A stretch of DNA of 35,683 bases from CAZTKP01 sp964614215. GTDB lineage: Bacteria; UBP6; UBA1177. Below the pieces are notes generated by a model, which was not told where the DNA came from, did not search any database, and was given only the letters and a program-made list of their open reading frames with translations. The DNA lies in contig CAZTKP010000006.1 of the NCBI GenBank assembly GCA_964614215.1, positions 1 through 35,683 of the forward strand, read 5' to 3'. This document shows positions 24,490 through 33,830 of this stretch, one piece after another (position 1 is the first letter of the stretch; each line of letters opens with the position of its first letter). Made by a program: the position numbers and the translations under genes.

Positions 24490-25152
24490 CTAAAAAAGTT
24501 CAAAGAAAATAAGGTTCGGGACATAGAGAAGTCCTTCAACGATCCATCTAACAGGATAAAGAAGAACGCTGAGAAGTCCTGTAGCCATGAGACCGACAAG
24601 AATAAAGAAACCGTATCTTTCAATGTTCATGAAGAACCTGTCATATTCACGGGGCAGAATTCCCATAAGAACCTTGGAACCGTCAAGCGGAGGTATAGGC
24701 AGCATATTAAAGAACCCCAGAAGAACATTAAAGAAAAGCGCATAGTAAAAGAACAACATTAGTGCTTCATTATGAAAAAACCTTGCTGTCGCCGCATAAA
24801 GAAAAGCACTGATTATCGCCAGAAGCAGATTGCTGAGCGGTCCGGCAGCCGCAACCCACATGGTTCCCTTTCTCATGTTTATATGCTGATAAAATCTGAG
24901 AGGATTAAACGGAACCGGTTTTGCCCATCCGAAAAGGAAGTTGCCCGGAAGTATCATCAGAACGATCGGAACCAGGATAGAGCCGACAGGGTCTATATGC
25001 GGCAGCGGATTCAGAGTGAGCCTTCCGTGCTCTCTTGCCGTTGAATCTCCAAGCTTATCAGCCATCCATCCATGAGCAACTTCATGAAAAATAATGGAAA
25101 AAAGCACAGGAACTATTGCCACTGCAATGAAAAATAACTTTCCGCCTTCCAT
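24490..25152 (-). CDS. M50-family intramembrane metalloprotease (site-2 protease type)
   Basis: A 220-residue polytopic membrane protein with the zinc-binding HEVAH at 23-27 in the first hydrophobic segment and the third-ligand motif NMLPIPPLDG with D157. This is the short form without PDZ or CBS domains, about 5-6 membrane spans, like the B. subtilis YwhC group. Site-2 proteases cut substrates within the membrane; the substrate here is unknown. The ATG follows AAGGAG inside the end of the recombinase gene, 3 bp after its stop. The hexapeptide-repeat gene follows at 11 bp. Confidence 0.92.
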   Translation of the reverse strand: MEGGKLFFIAVAIVPVLFSIIFHEVAHGWMADKLGDSTAREHGRLTLNPLPHIDPVGSILVPIVLMILPGNFLFGWAKPVPFNPLRFYQHINMRKGTMWVAAAGPLSNLLLAIISAFLYAATARFFHNEALMLFFYYALFFNVLLGFFNMLPIPPLDGSKVLMGILPREYDRFFMNIERYGFFILVGLMATGLLSVLLYPVRWIVEGLLYVPNLIFFELF

Positions 25153-25155
25153 CTT

Positions 25156-26067
25156 CTACTCCTTATTGTCTCTGGGGTGTTTTTGATCAAACTCCTTTTT
25201 GATCGCATTCTGTTCAACATGCGTGTATATCTCAGTCGTATTAATGCTCGAATGTCCGAGTAACATCTGCACACTCCTTAGATCAGCTCCGCCTTCAAGA
25301 AGATGTGTGGCAAAGGTATGCCTGAGCTTGTGCGGCGAAACATCTTTAGTGATCCCTGCCGCCGTCGCAAACTGCTTAAGCTTCTTCCACACTCCCTGTC
25401 TGGTGAACTTTCCACCCCGATTGTTTATGAACACAAACTCGTTAAAGTCCCCTTGTTTTATAAGCCTGTGCCTCATTCTGTCAAGGTAGTGATGAAGATA
25501 CTGTGCAGCATCGTCACTGTACGGGACCACTCTCTCTTTGCTTCCCTTACCGAAAACGAGAATTATCATGTCCTTTCTGTGGACATTTCCCATCTTCAGA
25601 TCTATAAGTTCGGACACTCTAAGTCCCGATGAATAGAAGAGTTCCAGCATAGTTCTGTCTCTGTATCCGGGAGGAGTTGAAGTATCTATAACGCCGAAAA
25701 GTCTCTCTACCTCATCAGACGTAAGAAAGGTCGGCAGTGACTTTTTCAGTTTCACAGGTTCCAGTATCTCGAGCATGTCCGAAGTAATGAAATCATCGTC
25801 AAGCAGAAACTTGAAAAAACCGCGGAGACTTGAAATGGCCCTTGCAAGAGATCTGTCACTGAACTGTTTAGTCCTTGAAAGATGGATCACATATTCACTC
25901 ACGTTAACTGAATCCGCAAGGGTAAGCGACAGCCCTTTCTCCTGAAGGAATCCCAGGAAATCGTTAAGATCTCTCGTATATGCTTCGACACTGTTTAGAG
26001 AAAGTCTTTTTTCGAGTTTTATGAAGTTCAGATACCTTTTGAGAAGTCTTTTATCCGAACCTGACAA
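25156..26067 (-). CDS. xerD: Tyrosine recombinase XerC/XerD-type
   Basis: A 303-residue site-specific recombinase of normal Xer length with a SAM-like N-terminal DNA-binding domain (about 1-95) and the full catalytic set: R150 in SGLRVSEL, K174 in GKGSKER, H246 and R249 in HKLRHTFATHLL, H272 in LLGHSS, and the nucleophile Y281 in IYTHV. Xer recombinases resolve chromosome dimers at dif. No dif-like site or cassette array was seen nearby, and the housekeeping neighbours argue for the chromosomal Xer role. XerC and XerD cannot be told apart firmly from one sequence. It starts at TTG directly after the psd stop, with GGAGAA upstream, so translation is coupled. Confidence 0.9.
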   Translation of the reverse strand: MSGSDKRLLKRYLNFIKLEKRLSLNSVEAYTRDLNDFLGFLQEKGLSLTLADSVNVSEYVIHLSRTKQFSDRSLARAISSLRGFFKFLLDDDFITSDMLEILEPVKLKKSLPTFLTSDEVERLFGVIDTSTPPGYRDRTMLELFYSSGLRVSELIDLKMGNVHRKDMIILVFGKGSKERVVPYSDDAAQYLHHYLDRMRHRLIKQGDFNEFVFINNRGGKFTRQGVWKKLKQFATAAGITKDVSPHKLRHTFATHLLEGGADLRSVQMLLGHSSINTTEIYTHVEQNAIKKEFDQKHPRDNKE

Positions 26068-26895
26068 TCACTTCTCCTGCCCTTTCCCGAGTATAAAAAG
26101 CGGTTGTCCGGTCTTTACAGGATCTCCGGGGCTGACTTTCAGTTCTCCGACCATGTTCTCAGGAATCACAAGAACTATGGTGGACCCCATCTCGAATCGT
26201 CCAAGTTCCTGATTCTGTTCGTAATTTTTTTCAACAACGGTCCATTTACCGTCAACAGGTCTGGTGAAGAAATCCATTTTTATAGAGCCTACGAAAGTTG
26301 CCCCGACAGCTACGTAATAGAACTCATGCTCATCCTTTTTCATTTTTACTACGACCCTTTCGTTCTTTACAAAAAGATCACTGATAGTATTCACGGAAAG
26401 TTTGTTGACAGGATAAAGTCTCCATCCTGTGTGGATGTACGATCTTACCGTCGAATCAACGGGCACATGGTATCTGTGATAATCCTTCGGTGAAAGATAG
26501 ATGGTGAAAAGATAGTATCCCTCGCTGAAATCAAGTTCCTTTCTCACAAGATCACTTATGGAATAGGTTCTTCCCTTAACCTGGGTTGCAATGTCGGCCG
26601 CAACTTTTTCAATGACGGTAACGACTCCGTCACTTGGAGACAGGAATGAACTTTCGTCTTTATTCAAAGGTCTTACAGTCTTATCAAGCGGTCTTACAAA
26701 GAACTTTGAAAGTGATGCGTAATCCGTTTCATCGCCCTCATACTCGTCCATATCTATACCGTAATGATCCTTGAAAACAGAAACCATTTTTGCTGCAAGC
26801 CATTCAGGTCTTTCTATTTTTGTGATATAGCCCCAGATTCTGCTTAAAAAAGGCATGGATATAAAGAAAAGGAATAGTAATTTCAGGTAGTTCAA
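26068..26895 (-). CDS. psd: Phosphatidylserine decarboxylase proenzyme
   Basis: A 275-residue proenzyme that makes phosphatidylethanolamine at the inner membrane. It self-cleaves to form a pyruvoyl group: the site here is MGST with S238, where most enzymes have LGST. The self-cleavage partners match D89 in SPSDG and H143 in YHRYHVPV, in E. coli-like positions. An N-terminal hydrophobic segment (LKLLFLFFISMPFL) anchors it. It starts at TTG 26895 with GGAG 6 nt upstream; xerD begins at the base after its stop. No pssA gene is in the window. Confidence 0.94.
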   Translation of the reverse strand: MNYLKLLFLFFISMPFLSRIWGYITKIERPEWLAAKMVSVFKDHYGIDMDEYEGDETDYASLSKFFVRPLDKTVRPLNKDESSFLSPSDGVVTVIEKVAADIATQVKGRTYSISDLVRKELDFSEGYYLFTIYLSPKDYHRYHVPVDSTVRSYIHTGWRLYPVNKLSVNTISDLFVKNERVVVKMKKDEHEFYYVAVGATFVGSIKMDFFTRPVDGKWTVVEKNYEQNQELGRFEMGSTIVLVIPENMVGELKVSPGDPVKTGQPLFILGKGQEK

Positions 26896-26906
26896 CTAAA
26901 ACTCCA

Positions 26907-27932
26907 TTAGATCAGGTTCTTGAATTTTGCAATATCTTTTGATTCACCGAGAACTATCAGTTTCTGACCGACCTCAAGTTTATGGTCAGCAGGCGGATTG
27001 TAGATAAAATCATCGTTACTGAAAGCCACGGCCATGATAAGAACGTTTGTTTTATTCCTGAATTCACTTTCCTGCAACGTCCTGCTAATACACTCCATAC
27101 CCTCGACAAGTTCGATCTCATCGATCCTCAGATTTTTCTGTTTGTCTCTGAGCATTACATCAAGAAAGTTAGTAACAGTGGGTCTGAGCACTTCACTTGC
27201 AAGCCGCATTCCCCCTATTTTTGAAGGACTTATAGTCTTTGCCGCTCCTGCTTTTCTGAATTTTGAACTGTTGTGTTCATGAACAACTTTTGTAGCGATA
27301 AAAATGTCAGGGTTAATGCTTTTTGCAGTTACCAGAATAAAAAGGTTGTCCTTATCTTCCGGAAGAGCCAGAACAAGACCGGAAGCCTTTTTTATCCCGG
27401 CTGAGATAAGAACTTCCTCGTCAGAGGCGTTTCCGCATATTGTCGGAACTTCCTTATCAAAATTCTTATACACAATATCGTCAATTTCCGGATTGGAATC
27501 AATTATGACAAGTGAACGGTACGAAGCGACTATCTCTTTTGCCACATTCATCCCCATTTCACCGTAACCACATAAAATGTAATGATTTTCGTACTTATCG
27601 ACCATTTTTTTCACCTTTCTGGTTTTAAAAAATTTCTTTATCTCTCCTGTAACGAGCAGTTCGGAAAGAACTGATACAAAATAGACCAGGAGTATATATC
27701 CCCAGATCACGACGACAATAGAGAACGCCCTTCCCAACTGGTTGTTGGAAAAGTCCATTATCTCGCCGTAACCGACTGTAGTTATTGAGATAACTGTCAT
27801 GTAGAAACAATCAAAAAGCGACCACTCTCCTCGACCGATGATATAGTAGATAAGTGTTGCGGCAATAATGAAGATAAATGTCAGTTTTCCGACGTTCTGT
27901 ACTTTTGAAAAAGGAGATTCTTCTCTTTTCAT
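26907..27932 (-). CDS. Two-TM potassium channel with RCK (TrkA-N/TrkA-C) domains
   Basis: A 341-residue ion channel subunit. Two membrane helices (about 17-33 and 70-92) flank a pore helix and selectivity filter TTVGYGE (51-57). A cytoplasmic RCK module follows: Rossmann motif CGYGEMG (121-127) with acidic D145, then TrkA-C from about 250 to the end. This is the MthK/GsuK type, gated by ligands such as Ca2+ or nucleotides; the ligand here is not evident. It begins 4 bp after a 48-aa membrane protein gene and ends 11 bp before psd. Confidence 0.93.
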   Translation of the reverse strand: MKREESPFSKVQNVGKLTFIFIIAATLIYYIIGRGEWSLFDCFYMTVISITTVGYGEIMDFSNNQLGRAFSIVVVIWGYILLVYFVSVLSELLVTGEIKKFFKTRKVKKMVDKYENHYILCGYGEMGMNVAKEIVASYRSLVIIDSNPEIDDIVYKNFDKEVPTICGNASDEEVLISAGIKKASGLVLALPEDKDNLFILVTAKSINPDIFIATKVVHEHNSSKFRKAGAAKTISPSKIGGMRLASEVLRPTVTNFLDVMLRDKQKNLRIDEIELVEGMECISRTLQESEFRNKTNVLIMAVAFSNDDFIYNPPADHKLEVGQKLIVLGESKDIAKFKNLI

Positions 27933-27936
27933 TGCC

Positions 27937-28083
27937 CTAACCGATCAGTGAACTTATAAAATCAAAAAGCTTTATCAAAAGAGTTCTGTTCATCTCGTAA
28001 AAGAAAGGCGCAAGATCCGTTATCCAGAGCACAAGTGCTGCAAGAGCGGACACTGCAACAAGTATGAGCAGCTCTTTTTTCAT
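27937..28083 (-). CDS. 48-aa single-span membrane protein
   Basis: A short gene easily missed. The ATG overlaps the purQ stop in an ATGA arrangement, and its TAG is 4 bp before the channel start, so it fills the gap exactly. The protein starts MKKELLILVA, has one hydrophobic helix (about residues 5-21, LLILVAVSALAALVLWI) and a second amphipathic/hydrophobic stretch (RTLLIKLFDFISSLIG). No family is recognised. Position suggests either a small subunit or regulator of the adjacent K+ channel or simply an operon passenger. The tight overlaps make a real gene likely; function is open. Confidence 0.7.
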   Translation of the reverse strand: MKKELLILVAVSALAALVLWITDLAPFFYEMNRTLLIKLFDFISSLIG

Positions 28084-28877
28084 AAATTCTCAACTACGTA
28101 ATTTACTGCATTTACAAATATTTTCAAGCCTGTACCGACTTCTTCAATATCTTTTCTGGTCCAGTGAGGATGCTGAGTTCTGCTGATGAACACCTCCGGA
28201 TGAGGCATCAGTCCGAGGATCTGTCCGCTGTAATCGGTTATTCCCGCTATAGCCAGATCGGAGCCGTTAGGATTTTCAGGATAGTTCCTTGTCGGTTCTC
28301 CACTTTCATCCACATACTGAAAAGCCAGCAGTTCGTTGTTTCTGATCTCTCGCAGAAAATGCCTCTTTGCAACGAACTTTCCTTCCCCGTGTCTTACAGC
28401 TACATCAAAGGTCCCTATATCTTTAAGGAACGGAGACTTGTTGTTTTCGTTGGTCTTGATACTGACCCAGCGGTCCTCATATTTAGCAGAATCATTCGCG
28501 GTAAGTGTCGCAACCTGCTTTGCAAAGACATCGTTCCTGTCTCCGGGAAGCAGTCCCATCTTGACGAGAGTCTGAAATCCGTTGCAGATACCTATAACGA
28601 GCTTTCTGTCTTTCACGAACTTCACAAGCTGCTCTCTCATTTCCTTCGCTATCTTAAGTGCAAGGACCCTGCCCGAAGCAATATGGTCACCGAAGGAGAA
28701 ACCTCCGGGAAAAACAAGGATCTGGTAGTCATCCAGACTGACCTCTCCGTTTACAATTCTGTTTATGTGAACTCTGTCGACCTGCTGTGCTCCTGCCATC
28801 TCAAATGCCCAGCCTGTCTCGACATCACAGTTAATTCCGTATCCTGTAAGAATAAGTACGCTAACTTTATCCATCAT
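28080..28877 (-). CDS. purQ: FGAM synthase glutaminase subunit PurQ
   Basis: A 265-residue class I glutamine amidotransferase supplying ammonia to PurL for formylglycinamidine ribonucleotide synthesis in purine biosynthesis. The nucleophile is C98 in GICNGFQ; the partner residues are H226 and E228 in MPHPE. It is somewhat longer than the ~230-residue Bacillus PurQ, resembling the glutaminase domain of large PurL proteins. It starts at the first of two adjacent ATGs behind AGGAGAG, 6 bp after the purL stop. Its stop overlaps the 48-aa membrane gene. Confidence 0.96.
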   Translation of the reverse strand: MMDKVSVLILTGYGINCDVETGWAFEMAGAQQVDRVHINRIVNGEVSLDDYQILVFPGGFSFGDHIASGRVLALKIAKEMREQLVKFVKDRKLVIGICNGFQTLVKMGLLPGDRNDVFAKQVATLTANDSAKYEDRWVSIKTNENNKSPFLKDIGTFDVAVRHGEGKFVAKRHFLREIRNNELLAFQYVDESGEPTRNYPENPNGSDLAIAGITDYSGQILGLMPHPEVFISRTQHPHWTRKDIEEVGTGLKIFVNAVNYVVENL

Positions 28878-28883
28878 TCTCTC

Positions 28884-31883
28884 CTAATTCATCTTGGACA
28901 TAAGACTTTTCCAGCTTTTCTTGAGGTCGTGAATACTCAGATTGACCACGTTGACCCCGTCGAGACCTAAGACCTTAACAAAACCTCCTGAAGTAACCTC
29001 GCCTATCTCAACTGTATCCGTTCCCGCCATTATTTTCATAAAGTCCTCAGCATTAGCGTGTGCGACAGATACCAGTATTCTTCCGTTAGATTCACTGAAA
29101 AGTATTGTATCGTTCCTGACAGTGTCTTCAGTTCTCAAAACCTTTCTAAGGTCTATCTTTGCTCCTGTCATTCCCGAAAAGGCGGATTCAGCAAGCGTTA
29201 CACCGAGTCCTCCGTCTGAAAGGTCGTGTGCGCTTTTTACAAGTCCGGAATCGATAGCCTTTTTCAAAGCTCTGTATCTCTTCATGAACTTACCCGCATC
29301 GACTTTGGGGACACTGCCTGTATCCTTCTGTCCATGATAGATGTGATATTCACTTCCACCAAGCTCGTTGCCTGTCTTACCGAGAAGAAAGATGATGTCG
29401 CCTTCGTTCTTGAAATCCATAGTGACCATCTTTTCGACATCGTCCATCTTCGAGATCAGAGTGAATAGAAGTGTCGGAGGAACAGATATCTTGTTTTTGC
29501 CTGAACCATAGTCGTTCTTCATACTGTCCTTGCCGCTGATCAGCGGGATCTCATAGTATTTACAGAAATCATAAAGGGCCATATTGGAACGCACCAGCTG
29601 AGCCAGTTTATGTTTGCCGTCCGGGTTTTTCTCTTCATCGTAGACCGGATCAGGCCAGCAGAAGTTATCCAGTCCGCTCATAAAATCCGGGTCAGCACCG
29701 GTACACACCGCATTTCTTACAGCTTCATCAATAACAGAAGCTGTCATCCAGTATGTGTCTATGTCACTGAACGTCGGTTTTATTCCGTGAGAAACGACCA
29801 CTGCATTTTTCTTAAAAGGTGAAACTCTGAGAACTCCGGCATCACTCGGACCGTCCTTCTCGACTCCGCAGAAAGGTTTTCCTGCACTGCGGCCCTGAAC
29901 TTCATGGTCATACTGTCTCACCCAGTCCTCTTTCGAGGCGATGTTTATCCTTGATATCATGTCTAACATAATGTTGTTGAGCTCTTTGTAGTCAGCAAGA
30001 GGCTCAGCCTCCTTTTCCCGTGCATTCCACTCAGCAACCAGCGAGTATCTGGGGTTTCCATTATGGAGAAAATCCATTTCCAGAAGTGCTGTAGGCATAT
30101 CATCGTAGTATATTTCAAGATATCCTGAGTCCGTATATTCACCGATGTTGGATATCTCGACTTCATGAATATCTGCAAGTCTTTGTAACTCTTCGAACTT
30201 TTCAGGAGGAACTGACATTGTCATTCTCTCCTGAGCTTCGGAAATAAAGATCTCCCAGGGCTGCAGTCCTTCATATTTCAAAGGCACTTTTTCAAGTTTT
30301 ATAACTGCTCCGCCACTATCCTGGGCCATTTCGCCCACGCTTGAGCTTAAGCCGCCTGCTCCGTTATCGGTTATTGCGTTGTAAAGGCCTTTGTCTCTTG
30401 CCTCAAGAATAAAATCGAGCATTCTTTTCTGAACAATTGCGTCACCGATCTGAACAGCTGTGACAGGACTTCCCTCATGAAGTTCCTCACTGCTGAAAGT
30501 GGCTCCGTGAATACCGTCCTTACCTACTCTTCCGCCTGACATGACAATAAGATCGCCTTTTTTCGCCTCTTTTTTATAACTCGGGTTGTCACCGATCTTA
30601 AGAGGCATCAGACCGCCTGTTCCACAGAAAACAAGAGGCTTGCCGATGTATCTGCTGTCAAAAAAGATAGATCCGTTGACAACGGGGATCCCGCTTTCGT
30701 TTCCGCCGTCCTTGACACCTCTGTGAACTCCTCTGAAAATTCTGGCAGGATGCATGAGATTCGATCCGGGAAGTTCGCCTTTATGATAAGGGCTTGCAAA
30801 ACAGAAAACATCAGTATTAAAAATAGGTTTGGCACCCAGACCGACACCCATAATGTCCCTGTTGACACCGACAATGCCTGTCAGAGCACCGCCGTAAGGA
30901 TCAAGTGCGCTGGGAGAATTATGAGTTTCTACCTTCATTGCAAGAAGTGTATCCTCATCGATCTGGACAACACCTGCATTATCGTCAAAAACAGATTTCA
31001 CCCATTCCTTTTTTTCGCGAAGTTCATTGGTCACCTTTTTGATATAGCTTTTGTAAAGCGACCTGATCTCTGTTTTCTTCTCTTCGTTCTTGTCTTCATA
31101 AGTAATGTCAGCGGCAAATATCTTGTGTTTGCAATGCTCACTCCAGGTCTGTGCAAGAACTTCCACTTCACAGTCCGTGGCTTTTTTTGGGAATCCTTTT
31201 TCCTTTCTGTAAGCCAGGACATCCTTCTTTCTGAAGTGATCTCTGATAGCTTTCATTTCCTCAAGACTTAAGGCGAGAACCTTGCTTTTTGAGATGTCGA
31301 CCAGTTCTTCATCGGAAACATCAAGAGAAAGCGTTTCCACTACCGGTTTAGCAACACCTTTGACTCTCGGCACGTTATTGCCTACTTTCTTTCCTTCAAG
31401 CCATTCGGCTCTGCTGATGATGGTATATCTCTGTATCAGAGAATTGGCAAGCAGCTTTGAAGCTATTTTCTCAGCTTCGTTTCTGTCTATGTTCCCGGAG
31501 ATAAGATACTTTCTGCCTGAGAACACCATATCGTTCTCAAATTTCTCATCGAAGTATGTTCTAAGTCCCCAGAGAGCTGTTTTTCCTTCGTTGTCGGTAA
31601 CTCCCGGCAGGAACCCTGTCTCTATGATCCAGTCAAAACTGTAGTTATCTGCAAGCACCTCTTCCGACTCGTAATTCTCTATAACACCGTCAGCAAGAAC
31701 GTTGCCCGCAAAACTGTTGACCTCAAAGGAAGAGAGTTTGTCACAATCAACGAGATAAACTTTTAACACTCTGATATCTTTGACATTTTTTATATCAAGG
31801 TCATTGTGAATCCTTCTTTGGACCGTTACACCTTCCGAATCGGCAAATTCTTTTCTGAGTCCGACCTCAACTCTGAAGACCAT
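28884..31883 (-). CDS. purL: FGAM synthase with fused PurS-like N-terminus (PurSL)
   Basis: A 999-residue ATP-dependent enzyme for step four of purine synthesis. Residues 1 to about 160 look like two PurS-type ~80-residue alpha/beta units (FRVEVGLRKEFADSEGVTVQ, and a second from about residue 80). From about 200 the PurL catalytic core follows, with H250 in QTWSEHCKHK and KVETHNSPSALDPYGGALTG. This explains why no separate purS gene is present. Ammonia comes from PurQ encoded 6 bp downstream. The size sits between small PurL (~740, with PurS separate) and large PurL (~1300, with PurQ fused). The ATG follows AGGAGGAAACA. It is the first gene of the minus-strand operon. Confidence 0.95.
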   Translation of the reverse strand: MVFRVEVGLRKEFADSEGVTVQRRIHNDLDIKNVKDIRVLKVYLVDCDKLSSFEVNSFAGNVLADGVIENYESEEVLADNYSFDWIIETGFLPGVTDNEGKTALWGLRTYFDEKFENDMVFSGRKYLISGNIDRNEAEKIASKLLANSLIQRYTIISRAEWLEGKKVGNNVPRVKGVAKPVVETLSLDVSDEELVDISKSKVLALSLEEMKAIRDHFRKKDVLAYRKEKGFPKKATDCEVEVLAQTWSEHCKHKIFAADITYEDKNEEKKTEIRSLYKSYIKKVTNELREKKEWVKSVFDDNAGVVQIDEDTLLAMKVETHNSPSALDPYGGALTGIVGVNRDIMGVGLGAKPIFNTDVFCFASPYHKGELPGSNLMHPARIFRGVHRGVKDGGNESGIPVVNGSIFFDSRYIGKPLVFCGTGGLMPLKIGDNPSYKKEAKKGDLIVMSGGRVGKDGIHGATFSSEELHEGSPVTAVQIGDAIVQKRMLDFILEARDKGLYNAITDNGAGGLSSSVGEMAQDSGGAVIKLEKVPLKYEGLQPWEIFISEAQERMTMSVPPEKFEELQRLADIHEVEISNIGEYTDSGYLEIYYDDMPTALLEMDFLHNGNPRYSLVAEWNAREKEAEPLADYKELNNIMLDMISRINIASKEDWVRQYDHEVQGRSAGKPFCGVEKDGPSDAGVLRVSPFKKNAVVVSHGIKPTFSDIDTYWMTASVIDEAVRNAVCTGADPDFMSGLDNFCWPDPVYDEEKNPDGKHKLAQLVRSNMALYDFCKYYEIPLISGKDSMKNDYGSGKNKISVPPTLLFTLISKMDDVEKMVTMDFKNEGDIIFLLGKTGNELGGSEYHIYHGQKDTGSVPKVDAGKFMKRYRALKKAIDSGLVKSAHDLSDGGLGVTLAESAFSGMTGAKIDLRKVLRTEDTVRNDTILFSESNGRILVSVAHANAEDFMKIMAGTDTVEIGEVTSGGFVKVLGLDGVNVVNLSIHDLKKSWKSLMSKMN

Positions 31884-31925
31884 TGTTTCCTCCTAAAATG
31901 ATACAGATAAAAAACAGGCTCAAAG

Positions 31926-31954
31926 ATAGTATAGAAAACTTACAGGATATTCAA
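31926..31954 (-). promoter_or_regulatory. Possible sigma-70 promoter for the purL operon
   Basis: On the minus strand TTGAAT (31949-31954) is followed after 17 bp by TACTAT (31926-31931), or after 15 bp by the better match TATACT (31928-31933). It is about 45 bp upstream of purL in the 83-bp gap 31884-31966. No purine riboswitch fold is apparent. Moderate to weak matches. Confidence 0.4.
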
Positions 31955-31966
31955 TTTTTTGGTCGT

Positions 31967-33739
31967 TTAAAGTTCGATTTTTTCAAAGAAAAGCTGATGG
32001 TCGTTTCTGTAGACTGAAATGTTTACCGAACTCACCTCTCCTTCGACGTTAAGAATGTTCTGGCCGGTAAGGACTGCGGGCATAGTGTAGAACTTTCCTG
32101 CAGCAAAGACTCCAAGGGTTTCCCCTTCAAGTTCGGAAGAGATGTTTATCCTCAGCCTGTATCCATCCTGCACTTTTTCTGCAACAGCACTCACACTGCC
32201 TTCTATCTTCGGGAAAACGTCCCGCCAGAATGTAAGCAGAGGATCTCCAAGCATGACAATTGATTTCTTTGTCCATCTCCAGCTGTCAGGATCGACAACA
32301 GGAACTGCGGGAACTGCGGGGATAGGTGGAGCAAAAGTGTCGTTCTGTTTTAAAGCTCCGTGTGCGAAAAGATAACTGTCCCCTATAATTGAACTTGGGA
32401 ACATGAACATCGACCTCAGCATTTCGTCAATAAACTGACTTCCGCCGGCAAGGCCAAGACCTGTGGTGGTGTTTCCGAGATAGATAATGCCGCCGCCTTT
32501 CGGTGCTGTTATATACTGTTCTCCGCCTGAATCATCTTCGAAAACTTTGGTGATGATCTCACCTGCATAGTTTTCATAGGTATATTCAAAAGGTGCCTCG
32601 AACTGTCCTGCCTGGCATGCACAACTTAAAAATATCGGATAAGTCGTGTTTTCAAGAGCATAGGCCATTTCAGCGGTAAAGTTGTTGTCGTTATTTGACT
32701 GTTCGCAGCTTAAAAGTGTGGGATATCCGTGACCGTTATGAACCACAATGTTAACTCCTTCTTCAAGTGCCTGTTCCATCACCTGATTGTTGAGGTCTTC
32801 GGCATCGTTAGCAGGTTTGGGAAAGGTCTTCGTATATATCTTTCTTTTTAAAAAATCCATCGGGATTATATCCCTTGTTCTTCCTTCAGTTTCAAAGTAA
32901 TATCCGGCATTTATATCAACTCCGCTGAAGTTTGTCGCAACATTTGCAAGCAGGAGGCTTTTCTTTACATGCATCGGATCGTAGTTCGTCATGTGGTGAA
33001 TGACCTTGCCCAGATAATTCTCTGCTTCTTCAACGGTTGAAACAGGTACTCTGCCTACTGCAATTTCAGCCATGTAATCTAAATTGTCATTATCTTCAGC
33101 ATAGATCCCGTTATTGTTCGTATCCCACATTCCCAGATCAGCGAAATAAAAGTCAGTCTGAAAATCACCTTCAAATGTCCCTGCGGCAATATTTGAATAC
33201 TTGTCATGGACCTTTCTTGAAGGAACCACCTCGATGTCTCCACCGATCACAAAGTATTTAAGACCGGGGAAATTTATCAGATAGTCTTTAATAGCCTTTG
33301 CAGTATCATTTTTTGTGTCCTCATCATCACAGACGGCTGTTTCACATATTTTTTCAACTGTCTGAACGACTGTCGGAATACCGTAAAAACTATGAAGCGA
33401 TGCGAGATCTTCAAAAACTGGCCTCATCTCTTCGATTGTAACGATAACAGCTATCGGGTTTTCATTATACTGACTGTCAGGATCATCGAACTCCACAACT
33501 TCAAGAGGCGGAGCATCATCAACATCCTCATCAGCAACTTCATCGGTATTTTCATCTACTGTATCACCAGTGTCCTGGTTGTCCTCTGTGTCCACTAAGT
33601 CCACTTCGTCCGCAACATCATCGGTATTTTCAACATCACCAGTTGAAGCATCATCTTTATTTTCAGTAGTTCCGGAAGTATTGGAACATGCAGTGAATAA
33701 CAGAAAAACAGAAATTAAGATAGTTAGAAAAATTCTCAT
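31967..33739 (-). CDS. C25 (gingipain-family) cysteine peptidase, Asp-rich lipoprotein
   Basis: A 590-residue lipoprotein. The signal sequence MRIFLTILISVFLLFTAC gives lipidated C18. Residues about 24-90 are an acidic linker with repeated DTGD/DEVAD/NTDD-like runs. The peptidase domain follows: GGDIEVVPSRK near 167-176, IAVGRVPVST near 226-235, the catalytic His in HNGHG (H337) and the catalytic Cys in SCACQAG (most likely C375). The GRxPV and HxGHG motifs are hallmarks of Peptidase_C25. A short beta-sandwich-like C-terminus ends FFEKIEL; no type IX secretion sorting domain is obvious. I start at ATG 33739 behind GAGGA; longer in-frame starts upstream would bury the lipoprotein signal. It is likely surface or periplasmic. 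Substrate unknown. Confidence 0.88.
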   Translation of the reverse strand: MRIFLTILISVFLLFTACSNTSGTTENKDDASTGDVENTDDVADEVDLVDTEDNQDTGDTVDENTDEVADEDVDDAPPLEVVEFDDPDSQYNENPIAVIVTIEEMRPVFEDLASLHSFYGIPTVVQTVEKICETAVCDDEDTKNDTAKAIKDYLINFPGLKYFVIGGDIEVVPSRKVHDKYSNIAAGTFEGDFQTDFYFADLGMWDTNNNGIYAEDNDNLDYMAEIAVGRVPVSTVEEAENYLGKVIHHMTNYDPMHVKKSLLLANVATNFSGVDINAGYYFETEGRTRDIIPMDFLKRKIYTKTFPKPANDAEDLNNQVMEQALEEGVNIVVHNGHGYPTLLSCEQSNNDNNFTAEMAYALENTTYPIFLSCACQAGQFEAPFEYTYENYAGEIITKVFEDDSGGEQYITAPKGGGIIYLGNTTTGLGLAGGSQFIDEMLRSMFMFPSSIIGDSYLFAHGALKQNDTFAPPIPAVPAVPVVDPDSWRWTKKSIVMLGDPLLTFWRDVFPKIEGSVSAVAEKVQDGYRLRINISSELEGETLGVFAAGKFYTMPAVLTGQNILNVEGEVSSVNISVYRNDHQLFFEKIEL

Positions 33740-33830
33740 TTTATCCTCACACAAAGTAACACTCACGTGAAGTAGTATAATAAAAGAGTGTAAGAAATAA
33801 AGAGTTAATATGAAACACAATCAGGTATTG

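Noticed and set aside
25156..26067. Integron integrase or prophage integrase
   Set aside because: The protein has normal Xer length without the integron-specific insertion, there are no attC-like cassettes or phage genes, and the neighbours are housekeeping.
28164..28970. Plus-strand open frame of 268 codons across purQ and the purL end
   Set aside because: It is antisense to two conserved purine genes, with no recognisable protein pattern and no start signal.
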